In this document: positions 45,120 to 58,245 of the stretch, piece after piece
Position numbering within the stretch: position 1 is the first letter of the stretch
Layout of the letters: the number at the start of each line of letters is the position of its first letter
DNA from: Cheilinus undulatus
Taxonomy: Eukaryota; Chordata; Actinopteri; Labriformes; Labridae
Assembly: GCF_018320785.1 (NCBI RefSeq)
Contig: NC_054873.1
Span: 35,439,196 to 35,503,195, forward strand
DNA length: 64,000 nt
Reading direction: 5' to 3'
Position numbers and translations under genes: made by a program
Notes under the pieces: model-generated
What the model was told of the DNA's origin: nothing
What the model saw: only the letters and a program-made list of their open reading frames with translations
Databases searched by the model: none

Positions 45120-47163
45120 ATTCGTCAGTTTGGCCCCGGCCCTTCAAACATCTCGAGTCTGCCACTGTCCTCCAAGCTGGATAAAGAAGCAGCTTATTTC
45201 CTGTTTCTTAGACTATAGTAGCACCTGTGTAGCACCTGTTAAAGAATCTAACAGGAGAAGTTTACATTTGGCTCCAGGAGATGTTTGAAGCTTGTTGCTT
45301 GGCAACAAGATGGCACCTTCTAAAAAGTATAGTGATTTTTTTGTTAGTCTGTAAAAAAAGACTTAGACTTCATATTACCCAAGAGTTCAGTTGATTTTAG
45401 AAGTACATGTTCAGTATACTGGTTTCATGATAAGGAGATGGTAGCGGAGTGACTGTTGGTGCTTTTATATTCTGCTCAGACTATCGTAGCATTAAAGTGG
45501 TCCTCATTTGACAGAGGACATCTGGACCTCCCTCATGCACCAAAGGGAGCTGCTTAAGATACTGGTGAACTAAGTTTCCCAATTAACTGTTGCAGTCACT
45601 TCACTACACTCATTATTTCTCAACTCTCACCAAGGAGATGTTTAACTCTCATTAACAGGCTCGTTTATCCTCACAGTCTGTGTGGGTTTTACACCCTGCT
45701 AATCCATGAGTAAACACAGTCGTTATAGAAGCAGTGCAGCAAATCCCTCTACCAGCATCAAGTGACTCTTGTAGTGCTTCTGTTTAGTTTATTAATAAAG
45801 CCAAAAGATCATTTTGAATACTTTCAGTGGCTAAACTCACCGTAAAACATGGCAGCAGAGCTATGGCAGAGAAAAATGACACTGGACAGCATTCTAAAGA
45901 AAAGCTGTGGTGTATGCAGACTGCATTTGTTGATTTATTTTTATAAAGCTTTTGTTTAGGATATCTAATCACACAGATGTGCCAGCACAACACCCCAGTG
46001 GATCAAACGCTCCAGTGGACCTTACTTTACAGATGTCGAGTACATTAGTCACCATAATTATTCTAGATGGTTACTGATGACACGATATGATGCATTATAT
46101 CTAATGTGCTATGATATGATATATGAATCATATCATGGCCCATGAAAACCTTTTTTTGATGCAAGAATTGATGCATTGTTTGCAGTTATGTGATCCCAGT
46201 GACACGCAAATGTCAGGTGGGGAGCAGGAAGTAAGTAAAGTAGACAAGGAAAGCTAGTGTATTAAAGCTCTAGATCATTTTGCACACTGCAGTTACCCTC
46301 AGAAAAATTCAGCATATATTAGGTATGATCCCTACACTGATTGATTAAACTGGCATGGAAGTGATCAATATAGCCAGTGACTTAGTCTTGCAGGCCTCTT
46401 ACCACACGTCCAGCCATACGAAGGCAGACTTGTTGTGAGTTAAAGTTAGCTGCACCCCTTTATCAGCTTTGACTCTTGTTTTGTCATTAACATGCTTTTG
46501 ATTAAAACAGTGATACACTCTTAATTAAAGAAACCTTCTCAGGCAAGAGACTGAGAATGTTCCTCTTCTGTTTCCCCGTTTAAATTGCATTTAACCAACT
46601 AGTCTAAAGAGGAGAAAATATTTAGAAAACAAATTCCCCACAGGGTCGTTGTGTCAGCAAGTGCGATACAAGCCTGATATACTCTGCATGGCTAACATTA
46701 GCAGCTAGCTCCGCCAGCCTTCGTTCGTCTTTGAAGATTAATATCAAGCTTTGACGTGTTGCTTCTATTCATTTTAGTTCAGTAGTCACACTTGAGTTCA
46801 ACCATCGACAGCCTACACCACTTTATTTTCATTTTCTACTTCAAAAAGCCTGTCATACTGTGCTGTTCCTACTACATGCCAACTGCTAAGTTTCTTGTAT
46901 TTACATCCACCAAAGTGCTGGGGGAAGCTCTGACAGGAAGGCAGACTGGGATTTCAAGCCTGTGTTTATAAAAACTGAAAGGTAATTAGTTTAACTTACC
47001 TGTAGCTAAATGTTGTGCTGGCTAATTTGAATCATTTAACCACATGCATCCCTAGAGGAGATGTTTCATTTACATAGCCAGTTCTATGAAATGGCTCTTT
47101 TTGAACCAAAGAAACTGTCTCCCTTTTAAAAAGCCAGTTTTCTTCCCCACATTTTTGCTATCA
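45120..47163. other. Intronic stretch, nothing recognised
   Basis: Contains an ATGATAT-rich segment at 46085-46135. No gene or element that I can support. Confidence 0.4.
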
Positions 47164-47171
47164 TTCAAAAC

Positions 47172-47795
47172 CAAGGTTATAATAGTTTTGGATTTTTCAT
47201 TAGTTTGTATTTTTATTTAGTTTTCACTTTCTGTGCTTGATTTCAGTTTAGTTTTTATTAGTTTTGACTGTTGGTTTGTTAGCTTAGTTTTTATTTTGCA
47301 AAAATGCTGAATTTTAGTTTAGTTTTAATTAGTTTTAGTGTTAGTTTTAGTTTTTTTACGAATAGATGTCGGGACTGAGTGAGCATAATACATTTTTAAA
47401 AATATATTCAAACAGGCTACTCTTCACTAATCATTTTATTTACCTAATGATGATGTTTGAATACAACTCCAGACATAAAACTACCACTGTGTGAACTCTT
47501 AACCAATCAGATCAGGCAATTTTACTCTCCACAGACTTGTGTGTAGGTGCCAGTCAGTATGGTTGTGCCAAAGACTAAAACTAAGGATATTTTTTCTCCA
47601 TTTCTTTTGTATTTCAGCTAGTTTTGTAAATGCATACAGTTTTAGTTAGTTTTCTGTTTTTTTTTTTTTTTGTTTGTTTTGTTTTGTTTTGTTTTTTAGT
47701 CAAGCTTAGTTTTTATTTAGTTTCAGTTAACTAAAATGATTTTTGAATTTTAGTTTTAGATATTTAGTTAGTTTTAGTTAACTATAACAGCATTG
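47172..47795. mobile_element. hAT-type MITE with perfect 8-bp duplication
   Basis: It starts CAAGGTTATAATAGTTTTGG and ends AACTATAACAGCATTG, a partial inverted repeat. The 8-mer TTCAAAAC occurs exactly on both sides (47164-47171 and 47796-47803). The 624-bp interior is rich in TTTAGTTTT words and includes a poly(T)/(TTTTG)n tract at 47657-47697. Confidence 0.85.
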
Positions 47796-47803
47796 TTCAA
47801 AAC

Positions 47804-49680
47804 GTATTAATAAAGCCAAACTATACCAAATGCAGAGCTGTTTGGGAATCAAAAAGCTGGCTCTTATTTCTGAGCTAAACCCACTGATTTGGATCTTTAA
47901 AAGGTGTCAGATTTCCCATCACAGTGACCAAGACTGGACAGACCTCAGCTGTGGAAACACTAGCAGGATTAGAGTTTATGATGGCAAACCATGAAAAAGT
48001 ATAGTGAACCAAACCAGACCACTTGGTGGAAATAAACCATACACAAGCATAGTCTTGTCACATTCCAGGCTTTAGACAGAGGTTTTTAATCCAAGTGCAA
48101 CCATTTCTCTATGATTTTTTTTTTTTTACCCCTGTCCCCCCAAATGTGTCACTACTTTTTAGGACTCAAAAGCAGTTCAAGATTTTTTTTTTTTTTTCCA
48201 CAATTTGAACAATCACGAGAGCCACAAATGATGTAAAAGGTTGGCATTTTGATTGCGCTTCTCTGTACAGAATCCCCTCCCTGTCCCTGAAGTTCTTCCC
48301 ACATGATGTGACATTGTCTGCATACCACTTACTGCAAACTTTGTTTCTTAATATAAGAGAGCTGTTGTTCAATTGAATTTGCGAACAGATGAGAAGACAG
48401 GCTCAGGTTAAACTTCTGCAGAGAATAACAGATCAGTGTTGTGAGAGTCAATGCTGTTGATTGAAGTTATCGCTCAAGTGATCCTGATACGATCATTGCA
48501 TAACATGAGCTAGCTAATGCTGGATAACACACACTCACCTGCTCTTTGCCCTTCACTCCCCAAACAGCATTACTGACCTAAACCCACTGAAATGACATAA
48601 AACTTGTCCTTTTGTAGACTTTTATCCTGGTGTGTAAGGAGAGAATCCTTCACTACTACAGATATACCAGTATGTAAACATCATCTGTGTCCCTGAGATC
48701 TAACATGACAAAAATGTATAGGTTAGATGAACATCCTCATATTTCAGTGATGCTGGTGCTAGAGGACCATGCAGCATCCAGTGTTAGCGACTACCATTCC
48801 AGGCTTTTTCCACCTCCTGGCCTCTGGCAATCATGTGACTAAAAGCTATGAATATAATAAAATGGTACATTACAGTATATGGGTAACTGAAGAATATGAA
48901 ATACCTCTGAACAGCTTAACTACAATACTATGTGTTTATTAACTGTAATTCTGTTTCTCTTTTACCTCGTATAATGATTCATTTTTTTAGTTTCTTCTCT
49001 GCTGACTGAAATTATCCTGCTGTCTCCTTTTTCATTCATACATGCCATGAGGACCATAATGGGGAGACCTAAAGTATGGATGTGAGGGTCACACTGACTG
49101 GGAGATCTGTAGAGAGACTGTAATAACATTAAGACACATTCTTCTCAAGCATGATAAATGAAACTAGCTATAAATCTTCAGGAAGAAAAAGGAAGAAAAA
49201 CTTGGTTCAGCTTATACATTTGTACATTATGCTGATATGTATGGCTGAAATATCAAATGTGGATTATTATGCAGATAGCAATATTAAACTTTTAAAGCTG
49301 TTATCTTCTGATATCAATATAATGTTGATAATTTTTGCAAACACAGACAGGTGCAGCTATGGAGATGACTGTGTACTGCAGGTCTGGTGCTGAGGACTGA
49401 TATATGTGGACTACAGTGAGGTGGCTGAGTTGATCAGTTCAGCTGGAGGGGGTGTAGTTAAAGGTTTATGAGCAGAGAAAATGACCTTGAATTGGATCTA
49501 TTGTTGGGACACAGAGCTTTGAAATTCATGAGGACTTTTGAAGATGTGCCACGACTCAAAGTTTCTCTGGCAAAGAAAGATATGGGTGTGGGTGGAGACT
49601 TACTGTGGTTTTACAGATGGAAAAGACTTTCTTTTTAGTCAAAGCAAGGGATGCAGCAATGCATTTTAGTTTAGGTTGGC
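47804..49680. other. Intronic stretch with T runs
   Basis: T runs occur at 48114-48127 and 48183-48198. The ORFs 48166-48372 (-) and 49151-49393 (+) show no recognisable domain. Confidence 0.4.
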
Positions 49681-49689
49681 CCTGTTGAT

Positions 49690-49870
49690 CGACATCAGTC
49701 AATGGCATATAAGGCTGCATGAACACATATCAGTAGCCAATGTTTAAGGTATCTGAAGTGCCCATTCAATTTAATGCAGCAAGGAGTGACCTGTGTGAAA
49801 AACTCAGATCTGTTTTCATGGTCAAACACAAGAGAAAAGTGGACTGGAATGAATCCTGATGCCTGTCCAT
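49690..49870. repeat. Low-copy repeat, shared with 16.4 kb
   Basis: ATATCAGTAGCCAATGTTTA and TTTTCATGGTCAAACACA occur in the same order and similar spacing as at 16366-16570. Confidence 0.4.
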
Positions 49871-50217
49871 CATCCACTAAAGCCAAAAGATGGAACAGAT
49901 GTTACCACTGCTGCAGGAAAAGTGTCAGATGAGAACATTGAAAGTTTGCTCCTAATACAGCATTTTATTTTCAATACTCAGAGTTCATTTTAATTTGTGC
50001 AACAGACCTTAAAAAGTGGGTGAAGTTTTTTTGTCTGAAAACACAACTTACACACGTACATAACATGATCAGCAAAGATCATGTGTTCGTCTGACTGAAC
50101 TAGGACTTTCACAATGCATGTAAGACCATTAGTCTGACTGAAATCATGCTGGATGTCACACTGACACCTGGGTAATTTGTTTGGAGGTTGTTTTACTCTA
50201 GCACTTAAACACCTTAA

Positions 50218-50660
50218 AGCTGGGGTGTCAAACGCAAGGCTTGGGGTCCAATTCAGGCCCATGGTATAGTTAAACCCGGCTAGCAAGATCATATCATATT
50301 TTCATTCTAACTGGTCCACGACTGGTATAAAGTCTGCTGATTTCCTCCAGTATAAAAATGCAAACTTAACCTTAATGATTTAAACTATCCTTGTTAAGTC
50401 AAACAGTTTTGAAAAAGTAAAGAACGAAAATACTTAGATAAAAGTCAGGAATATGAGAAAAGAAATTAATTTGTGTTTTCTTGTCATATTTTCAATTTTG
50501 TGTCTCACAATTATGACTTAAACTTATGATTTTGACTCTTTATCTCTTTCTTTTTCACCTCCTTAATTAACAATTTTGATTTTTTACCTCCTATTTGGAC
50601 CTTTTAGGGTCACAGTTTTAATTTTAAGTCATATTTTGACCTTTCTAGGTCAAACTAAAG
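50218..50660. repeat. Diverged hAT-like repeat (GGGGTGTCAAAC terminus)
   Basis: CTGGGGTGTCAAACGCAAGG followed by GGGGTCCAATTCAGGCCCAT and AGATCATATCATATTTTCAT is the left side of a widespread fish hAT-type repeat. The following segment is a poor periodic AT-rich sequence with TTATGACTT-like words. The right terminus is not found. Similar periodic words recur at 52600-52790. Confidence 0.6.
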
Positions 50661-50669
50661 CATGAACTG

Positions 50670-51670
50670 AGGTAACTTAACAGGATGTGTCAATATCGTA
50701 TCGTATTGTCGCTTATTGCATCTTTCATATTGATGAGATATTTCCACTTTATGTTTTCATGCGACTTTGTCCTGAAAACATAAAAAAAAATACATGTCAG
50801 CAGTCTACTGTTGGATCTGCATAACCTGAGATTATAAAATGAATTTCTGTTTCCCACTAATATAAATTTTATCCGGCTGCACATCGGTCTGCAGCAGAGG
50901 AGCATGTTAATGTGAATCCCAATATGAGCTGGCACAAAATCTGCACTACAGCGATTTAATGAAACCTACACCTGATGTACGAGCCTGATTCACTGCAACA
51001 GAGAAAACATATCCTCCCCTCTGACATGCTGCACACTCACTCTGCTTATCGAAATTAAAATTCTGCTGTCTGCTACAACCAGGAAGTAAAGAGGGGGAAA
51101 AGCAGTAGGAAACAGCAGTGAGCAGCACACGCAGAGAAAGCTGATCTCAAACATTTCTTGCTTTTATGTCTTCATTTTTAGTCTGCTTTGGTATGAAACA
51201 TGACAGACCATCCCTGGTGGAGCATGTGTGTGCAGATTACTGACGTCACTGACAGCATCTGTGAGTGACTGTGTCTGGCCCACTCTTACTCCACTGAGAG
51301 CCCAAACTGTAATACAATCGCAAGCATGGTGATTCAGTAAGCTCTAATAAGACAGAGATGTCATCATACTGGTACATGAGCTGTATTTAGGAGCTAGCTG
51401 TCATCAGTCAAAGATGAGGCTTTAATGGTGATCCTAGTACAGAAGTGCCTTAAACAAGCAGTCTCTTAAAGAAGAAATACATCACACAGTGATGTATGCA
51501 ACATAGCTAACATTTAAGGAACTAGTTTTGTATCTAATCACAACAATTAAGTCTTCTTCTGTTAAGCAGGATGTTTTTTTTAACCATGGTCCTGTTTAGA
51601 GTGAGGATCTGATTTATGGACCTGTGACCTCAATGACTGAAACATAACTTTTTAAAAAGAACCCTGCATG
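50670..51670. other. Intronic stretch, nothing recognised
   Basis: No gene or terminus recognised. Confidence 0.4.
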
Positions 51671-51677
51671 ATCAGAC

Positions 51678-51978
51678 AAGTTCATCTTGTTGGATAGATA
51701 TTTCTACCTCTCATATGTATATTGAACAAAAAAAACAGATATCCTAGATATCTAAGGTGCGGCCCTAACACTGGCTACCAGTCTGAAACAGTGGATACTG
51801 CATAGTAACAGCGAGGAGCGCAGTGACACTGTGCCGTCACAGTACCAGTGCGGACCAAAATATGGCGGCCTCCTGGTGAGTTTATAAGCTCAAATTACCC
51901 AAAATGCAGATATCTAGTGAGTTTTTTAGTTCAATATATATATGAGAGATATAAATATCTATCCAACAAGATGAACTT
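51678..51978. mobile_element. MITE with long (about 50 bp) inverted termini
   Basis: AAGTTCATCTTGTTGGATAG at the left continues as ATATTTCTACCTCTCATATG. The right end in reverse complement reads the same with few changes for at least 50 bp. The total is 301 bp with a GC-richer centre (51790-51880). A target duplication is not clear. When transcribed within the intron it could fold into a long hairpin. Confidence 0.75.
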
Positions 51979-51989
51979 GATCCACTGCA

Positions 51990-54900
51990 GCAGAGGAAAT
52001 AAGGTCTGTTCCATATTGTTTACTCCTGTACTAAATACTTAATGTTTCAAGTGCATTCATGTGCAGAGTCCGTTCTGTCTGACAAGAATGTGAAAATACA
52101 CATTCAGTGCCATCTTAGGATTGAGTTCGGAACAATGGACACTACCCACCCTCAATGAAGGCAGTACTGGCGATGCAGCTGGTCTTCAATGATTTGGCAT
52201 GTTTGCTAACTATAGCATCTGCTAGCCAACCAATGTGCTACCAGTAACTGTGACACATTTAATCAGGCATCAACATTGAGTTTGGTTTATGTGTGATATA
52301 TTGTCATCATCACTGTACACATTCCTCTGTAAAAGATGTCTAGTCAGATTATTAGCAAGTTGTAAATTTTCATAAAAATTTGATAGCTGAAATTACGTAA
52401 CTTTTACATCTGTTTAGTGGTCATCAAAAATAAACCATCCTGTTGATATCACAGCCACCATAAAAAACACTACAACTTATTTTTTAAAAGTGTAAATGCC
52501 AAATTAAAGGCTTTCAATTGTTAACTAACAAACCAGACAGTCTACTTGGAAGAAAACCCCAAGTTCTTATTCATGAAATAATGACTTCATGAAAGTTGCA
52601 GTCATGTTTTAAAGGTTAAAATATGTTCTAAAATTTTAAATTATGAGCCTAAAAGGAAAAAATATAGAGTTAAAAGTCAGTTAGGAGTTGAAAAGGTCAG
52701 AATATGAGATACATTTCATAATAATGAGTTAAAAAGGTCAAATATGATTTAAAATTCTGAACCTTAAAGGTAAAATGCCTTTATTTTACATGCCAAAATA
52801 CATTTTAAGTAGGACGGGTTGTGACCTGCTCAGGTCTTTAACAGGTCTATTGTCATACCAGTGCTGACAATATATGAATCAAACTAAAAACTGTTATATT
52901 GTTTGATCTTGATGTAAATTTCGAATACACACTATCTGTGTGCCCGACTTCAAGTATAATCACTCAGAGGAGAAACTCCTAAATCTAATCATACCCTTAA
53001 TATCAGCCTTAATATTTGGCCAATGGGCAGCAAAAAGCTAGCACTTTACCAGGGTTGTCAAATGAGAACCCCCCTCCACCAGGTTTTGTTCAGAAGATTA
53101 AACAGTGAGCTCCCAGATCTCACAGCCACCCCCTCCATACTGTCTCTCACTGCCCACCATGCCAAAATGCAGACGTTCTTTATCTTGCCTACCCTGCCAC
53201 ATGGTCATCATTGTCCAAAGGGCATCATCACTTCGAGCAGACCCAGGCTCTGCATGTGAAACCTCCAGGTAGTGACAACACGTTAACATGACACATGGCC
53301 CCTAATGGCCCTCAAAACAAACACAACTTTTCCTGGTGCCAGCAGAAATAGCAGGAATGTTCTTAATCCCATGATTGGACTTTAAATGAGTTCCATTATG
53401 CAGGCACAGTACTGTCCTTGGGCAATAACAATTACTAAAAGGGTGCAATACATTCACACCTGTAATAGAGTGATGACTGGGTGTATATTTTATTGTCCCT
53501 TGTAAAAGCTGCAGTGTCCCAAACTCTACTAAGCTCATTTACGGCTCTGCTGGTGTAGTTTAAGGTTCAGGAAAGCTTTTGATTATTCATTGATTCAGCT
53601 TTGCCTATCTTCCTCCCACATCAACTTTAGGTATAGTGCATCCTAATCTTTACCCTGTAAACAGAAAGAGTGATGAGATGAAGATGTTCATCAATGCAAT
53701 AATGACCATGAACAGTAATTCACTGAGTGTATTTAAAACCAAAGTCCAGTTAGATATTGCTCCTTTAAAAAAAAGTCACCTAAATAGAAACAGGAAGCAG
53801 TTTTAGCTTCCCACTGATTATTGAAACATTCGATTTGAACTCATTTGCAAGGATTCCTATACTCCACTCAGCTCTCTTGAATAACTCCTAACTGTATTTG
53901 ATGTAGATCAGTTGCTCAAGATAAGACTTTCTCATTTTTTTGTTAGAAATTGCCTTCAAATGTAAAAGTTTAGGATCAGAACCAGTACAAAGTTATCGCT
54001 TTGCTGGTTAGTTGGAACTGTCTTGGTATTTTTGTGCAGAACCTAAAAGAAAAGAGAACAAACAGCACAACTACTGCTGGGTACTTTAGTTCTTATAAGC
54101 TGATATTATTTTAATTTAAAAGTGAGCAAAACTGAAACCTGAAACTTTTTAGTGAAGTGTTTTTTGCGTGATTATTTTTTCCCTGTGATTACCGTCTCCC
54201 GCTGTAAATGCTCTGAATGCAATTTTAAGAACGAGCAAAGTTCAACTTCAGCTTCACTGAGGCTGTGGCTGCTATGTACAATTACTTCATATGTTTATCA
54301 GAATAATGGATTTTAGATAATGGCTGATTAAAATGCTAATATCTTACAACAAGAACCTTGTAATAAATGTAATTTAAAGTGGGTAAGCCACTGATTGGAC
54401 TTTTTAAGGTGCTTATGAAGATTAATAAGTCCAGACAGTGTTAACATAACCAACACCTTTATTATTGCTTAGAAGATGCTTTAGAGCTCTTCTTTTCTTT
54501 TTTTCTTCTTCCTACAGTAAAAGCTCCCCTCTTCTTCCCAGCTCTGTTTAACTTTTTTTTTTCACTTTGCGGTCTCTTTACATGACTGCCTCCAATGATG
54601 ACAATCAGGCATGTGATTTTTGGTCTGAATTACATTAAAGTATCAGTATCGGCTAAAATTGACTTGTAAATAAAAGCATTTTGGGTATTGGCAAAAATCC
54701 AGTATCGTACATCTTTAGCCATAACTGTAACTCAGCTTCACTCTTCATGTCACCATACTGACTGTTTCAGTGTTTCTCAGATGGGAGCTCCAGGGCTCTC
54801 TGAGGTGTTTTGGATGCAGATCCCTCGCCTCTTTTGTGCTCACTGACCTGTAACTGTGGGAAACTGGCGGCGCTATTATTTAAACCTGTCTGACAGGTTT

Positions 54901-55130
54901 GAAGGGGGTTCATGTTCACTCACTCCTGAGGGGGGTTGTGGATATGGGGTGCATCATAATAGAGTATTTCTTTGCCCTCCTCTAGTGTCTGTTGTTGCCT
55001 TTGTTGCAGACTGAGGCAGCATCTGCGTTCACATGGGGAACAGAGTGATGCTATGTCCTGGTCTCAGCACTTTGTTGTTGACAGCAGAGGATGCTGTGGC
55101 AAGCTGACCCCCCATACCCACACATCCAAC
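51990..55130. other. Intronic stretch with minor repeats
   Basis: A periodic AT-rich segment lies at 52600-52790. No gene or terminus is recognised elsewhere. The short ORFs at 53023-53538 lack motifs. Confidence 0.4.
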
Positions 55131-55134
55131 CCCC

Positions 55135-55320
55135 TTTTCATCTTTCTTTTTCTGCTGATCTCTCTCTCCCTCTTTTCATCTTTCTTTCCTTTCCTTGATG
55201 TTTCCACTATCTCTCTCTCTCTCTTTCCTTGTCTGTCTGTATCACTCTGTCTTTCCCTCTCTCTCTCTCCATCTGTCTTTGTCTGCATCTCTTGTCCGCT
55301 CGATCTCGTGTTTCTCTGCA
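55135..55320. repeat. Polypyrimidine (CT)n-rich low-complexity tract
   Basis: Imperfect TCTCTC/CTTT runs dominate one strand. The ORFs across it in both directions (for example 54972-55334) are low-complexity artefacts. Confidence 0.8.
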
Positions 55321-55986
55321 GTGAGAGCTGCTGACCGAGGGCTTTCAGGCCTCTCGGGTGTCATTACAGACATCTGAGCTGGGAGAGAGAGCTTTTTTAC
55401 TCTCTCACAACACACATGCATACACTCTGACAAAGCCACATCAAACCAGAATCAACACAGTAATGCATGTCAGGATAAGACTGCTGGACATATGGAGGAA
55501 CAGGTGAGATATATATAAAATAGAGCACACTAGCGAAGGCCTTTTTACTGCCTTCAAGTTTGAAGCATGGCTGTTGGTGAGATGGATTAAATCTTCTCCA
55601 GACAACTCTCTGTCTAATCAGCCAGATTTTTTGAAACTGCCTCTGGCAACATTTTCAAGCATTATTCTGAATTTGTCTCCAAACACAGAAGGGGATAAAT
55701 CTAATATAGTATGAACTATGAGTCTGTGTTCTCCACATTATTGCCATCTGTTCATTCAAAGCTTCATTTTGAGGAAAGTCAGAGCAGCAGATATCATTAA
55801 GGATTGTCCTTGTATTTTCTTTTCTCTTAAAAACTCATTGAGGTTCTAATAAATGCATTGTAGAAGTTCTTGTACTGTTCTGGCAGAATGCGCTCTCATA
55901 ATAGTGGAAAAAAATCCAGATTTAAAAAGACAGGAGTTCCCTTTTAAATAATACCTGTGAAGGAATACCTGTCGAGTCTTCTAGAT

Positions 55987-56719
55987 CAGGGGTTTTTTAA
56001 AGTGTGGGAGAGTGAGCCTCCCCTAAGAGAAAATTATTCATTCAGTGGACCCCATAAAGATTCAGACTGAAAAAAACAACCATATTGTCAAACATTTATG
56101 TCTAAACTTAAACAATTCTTAACAACATATTTTGATATTTTGTTCTGTAAATGTTCTTAAACATCTGTCTTTCCCAGGCAATCAATTATTTGGCTTCAGT
56201 AATAAATGTATTGCCAATACTACCTGATTATTATGCTCTATGGTCTTATTTAGTGGGAACTAAATACATTTTCATCTGTACTGTTGATGCAGGATTGCAT
56301 AACAGCAGACCATCCTCCACCTTCTGCCTTTCTCGGTACTTGCTTTTGATCAGTGCTGGTGCACTGATCAGTGACCGAAATTCCCTTCACTTCCTGTTAA
56401 AAATTCCCCTAGTTTGGTCACTAGACTTTTTGCTCAGTCTTAAGATGACCCCAAGGTTTACACAGCCTTAAGCTGTCATCAGCTTGCATCTTTGCAAATT
56501 AAAAACCGTGACTTGAGCAACACTGGGATCAACGTAGGAAAATCCTAACTTGGAAAGTTGACTCTATTGCATAGTCCCTATAGTAACTATAAGTATATCC
56601 ATTTTGCTTCATGCACAGCAGAAGTTAGATCACCTTTTCTCTGGTTTCTGGTTCCGCGCCTCCCCTAAAGTTCTGCGACGCCCCCCGGGGAGGCCTGCCT
56701 CCGACTTTGAAAACCGCTG
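55987..56719. mobile_element. hAT-type MITE with perfect 8-bp duplication
   Basis: It starts CAGGGGTTTTTTAAAGTGTG and ends CTTTGAAAACCGCTG, an imperfect inverted repeat. TTCTAGAT flanks it exactly on both sides (55979-55986 and 56720-56727). The 733-bp interior has an open stretch at 56151-56471 that shows no transposase motif. Confidence 0.87.
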
Positions 56720-57003
56720 TTCTAGATAATTTGGTGAACCAATGTATGTGCATCTGTCTAAAACTCATCAGACTTGATGCTTACCTGCTAAAGTAAAGCA
56801 AGACATGGGTAGCGATTTTGGAATATTAAAATACTCAGTCATTAAAAAAAAAAAAATCAGTGCAGCTGTTATCTCAGTGTGAAATATTTTTTCTGGTTAT
56901 TTTATCTGGTACCTGGTTTTAATGTGGCGCTTCTGCCTGTGGCACATATTGAAGCTGTTAATGATACAACTAAGGAGTTTGTAACCAGCTACTTACCCTG
57001 GCA

Positions 57004-57605
57004 AGCCAAATAGATTTGTTTCACACATCAATCTGATAGGCCTCTTGTACACAGTGTTTGGGAAAGGGCAGAGCCTTTGAAAAAAACTCAGAGGGTGATT
57101 GGATGAACATTCTGTCTGTCACATCTTTACGGGCCAATCAGAGCAACAAAGCACGTGATCTAACTGCCATCGAGCGGCTAGGTGTGCAGCGAAGGCGTAA
57201 ACTCCATTAGGGCTGCATAACGCGAATCATGGCAACTATAAAAATGTCAGTACACGACATTTGTCTTTTTTGAAAAGAAAACAGCTCATTGCTGTTCTTT
57301 GTTCTTCTTTAAACGAAGAAATGTTGTCAAGTTCTGATAAAACTGGCGCTTTAACAGCATCCACACTAATGGCTTCTGCCACAACTGCAATGACTTCTTT
57401 CTTGTTGCTGCTTGCTTGCGTCACGACTCCGCTGCGCCTGAAAGTACTGCCCCTTGTCGCTGATTGGTCCTGTCACTTTCTTAGCGGGCCCAAACGGTTC
57501 AGATGGAAGCTTTGCAAGATGGATTCGCCAGTGAGAAACATGGGAATGGTCGTATCCATCTGCTTTGCAAGGTTACCCCCTGCTCATATCCAGGAAAAGC
57601 TAAGC
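57004..57605 (-). repeat. Repeat with a short helicase-like ORF fragment (copy 2)
   Basis: It is the inverted counterpart of 18467-19075. The minus ORF at 57236-57424 reads SSFKEEQRTAMSCFLFKKD at the position where copy 1 has SSLKEEQRTAVSCFLFKND. The surrounding blocks are collinear over about 600 bp. The same reservations apply: no helicase core is present. Confidence 0.6.
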
Positions 57606-58117
57606 CCCCGCAACCAGAACATACTTCATAAAAATTAAACATCAGTTTTAATTGACAAATGATTTTTAACACAATCCCAACATAACAGGCCTAAATGCAC
57701 TTGTTGTTACCAAACGATGTATAAACCATCCTTCATTATGACGGCGTGTTAGGGCCACTAAAAATTATAAGAGAAGTTGTTATTTTTCAAGAAAAAAAAA
57801 ACACAATTTGCCAGTTAAAAAAGTTCTAAATTTTGTAGAAAAAAAGAAACTTTTTACTTAAGTTTCAATTCACGTGAACTGAAACTTAGAATTTTTGAGA
57901 TTATAATGTCAAAAATAGCCAATTGCTTGGAATAAAAGGATTAAGCTGTTTTCCTTGCACAAGTTTTGCAATTGAGAGCTGAATAAAATGATACTTCTCA
58001 CTGGTACTGAGCAATGAAGGAACAGTTGTGATTTTAGCCCAGAAATGTAAAATTGTCATTATCATTGGGACTTAAAAGAGACATTTCTGTAAATTAGGGA
58101 TATTCAACCACTGATTT

Positions 58118-58245
58118 CAGGTTCCATCCATTTTCTATACCACTTATCCCATTGGGGGTCGCTGGGAGCTGGACCTTATCCCAGCTGTCATTGGGCGAGA
58201 GGCAGGGTACACCCTGGACTGGTCACTAGTTAATGGCAAGGCTTG
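58118..58245 (+). repeat. CCATCCATTTTCTATACC interspersed repeat
   Basis: TCCATCCATTTTCTATACCA, TTGGGGGTCGCTGGGAGCTG and GGGTACACCCTGGACTGGTC form a unit that I recognise as one of the most common short repeats of fish genomes. Only about 125 bp are present. Confidence 0.75.

Noticed and set aside
54972..55439. Several ORFs in both directions across a CT-rich tract
   Set aside because: Their composition is low-complexity Ser/Leu or Arg/Glu; no domain; located in spire2 intron 1.
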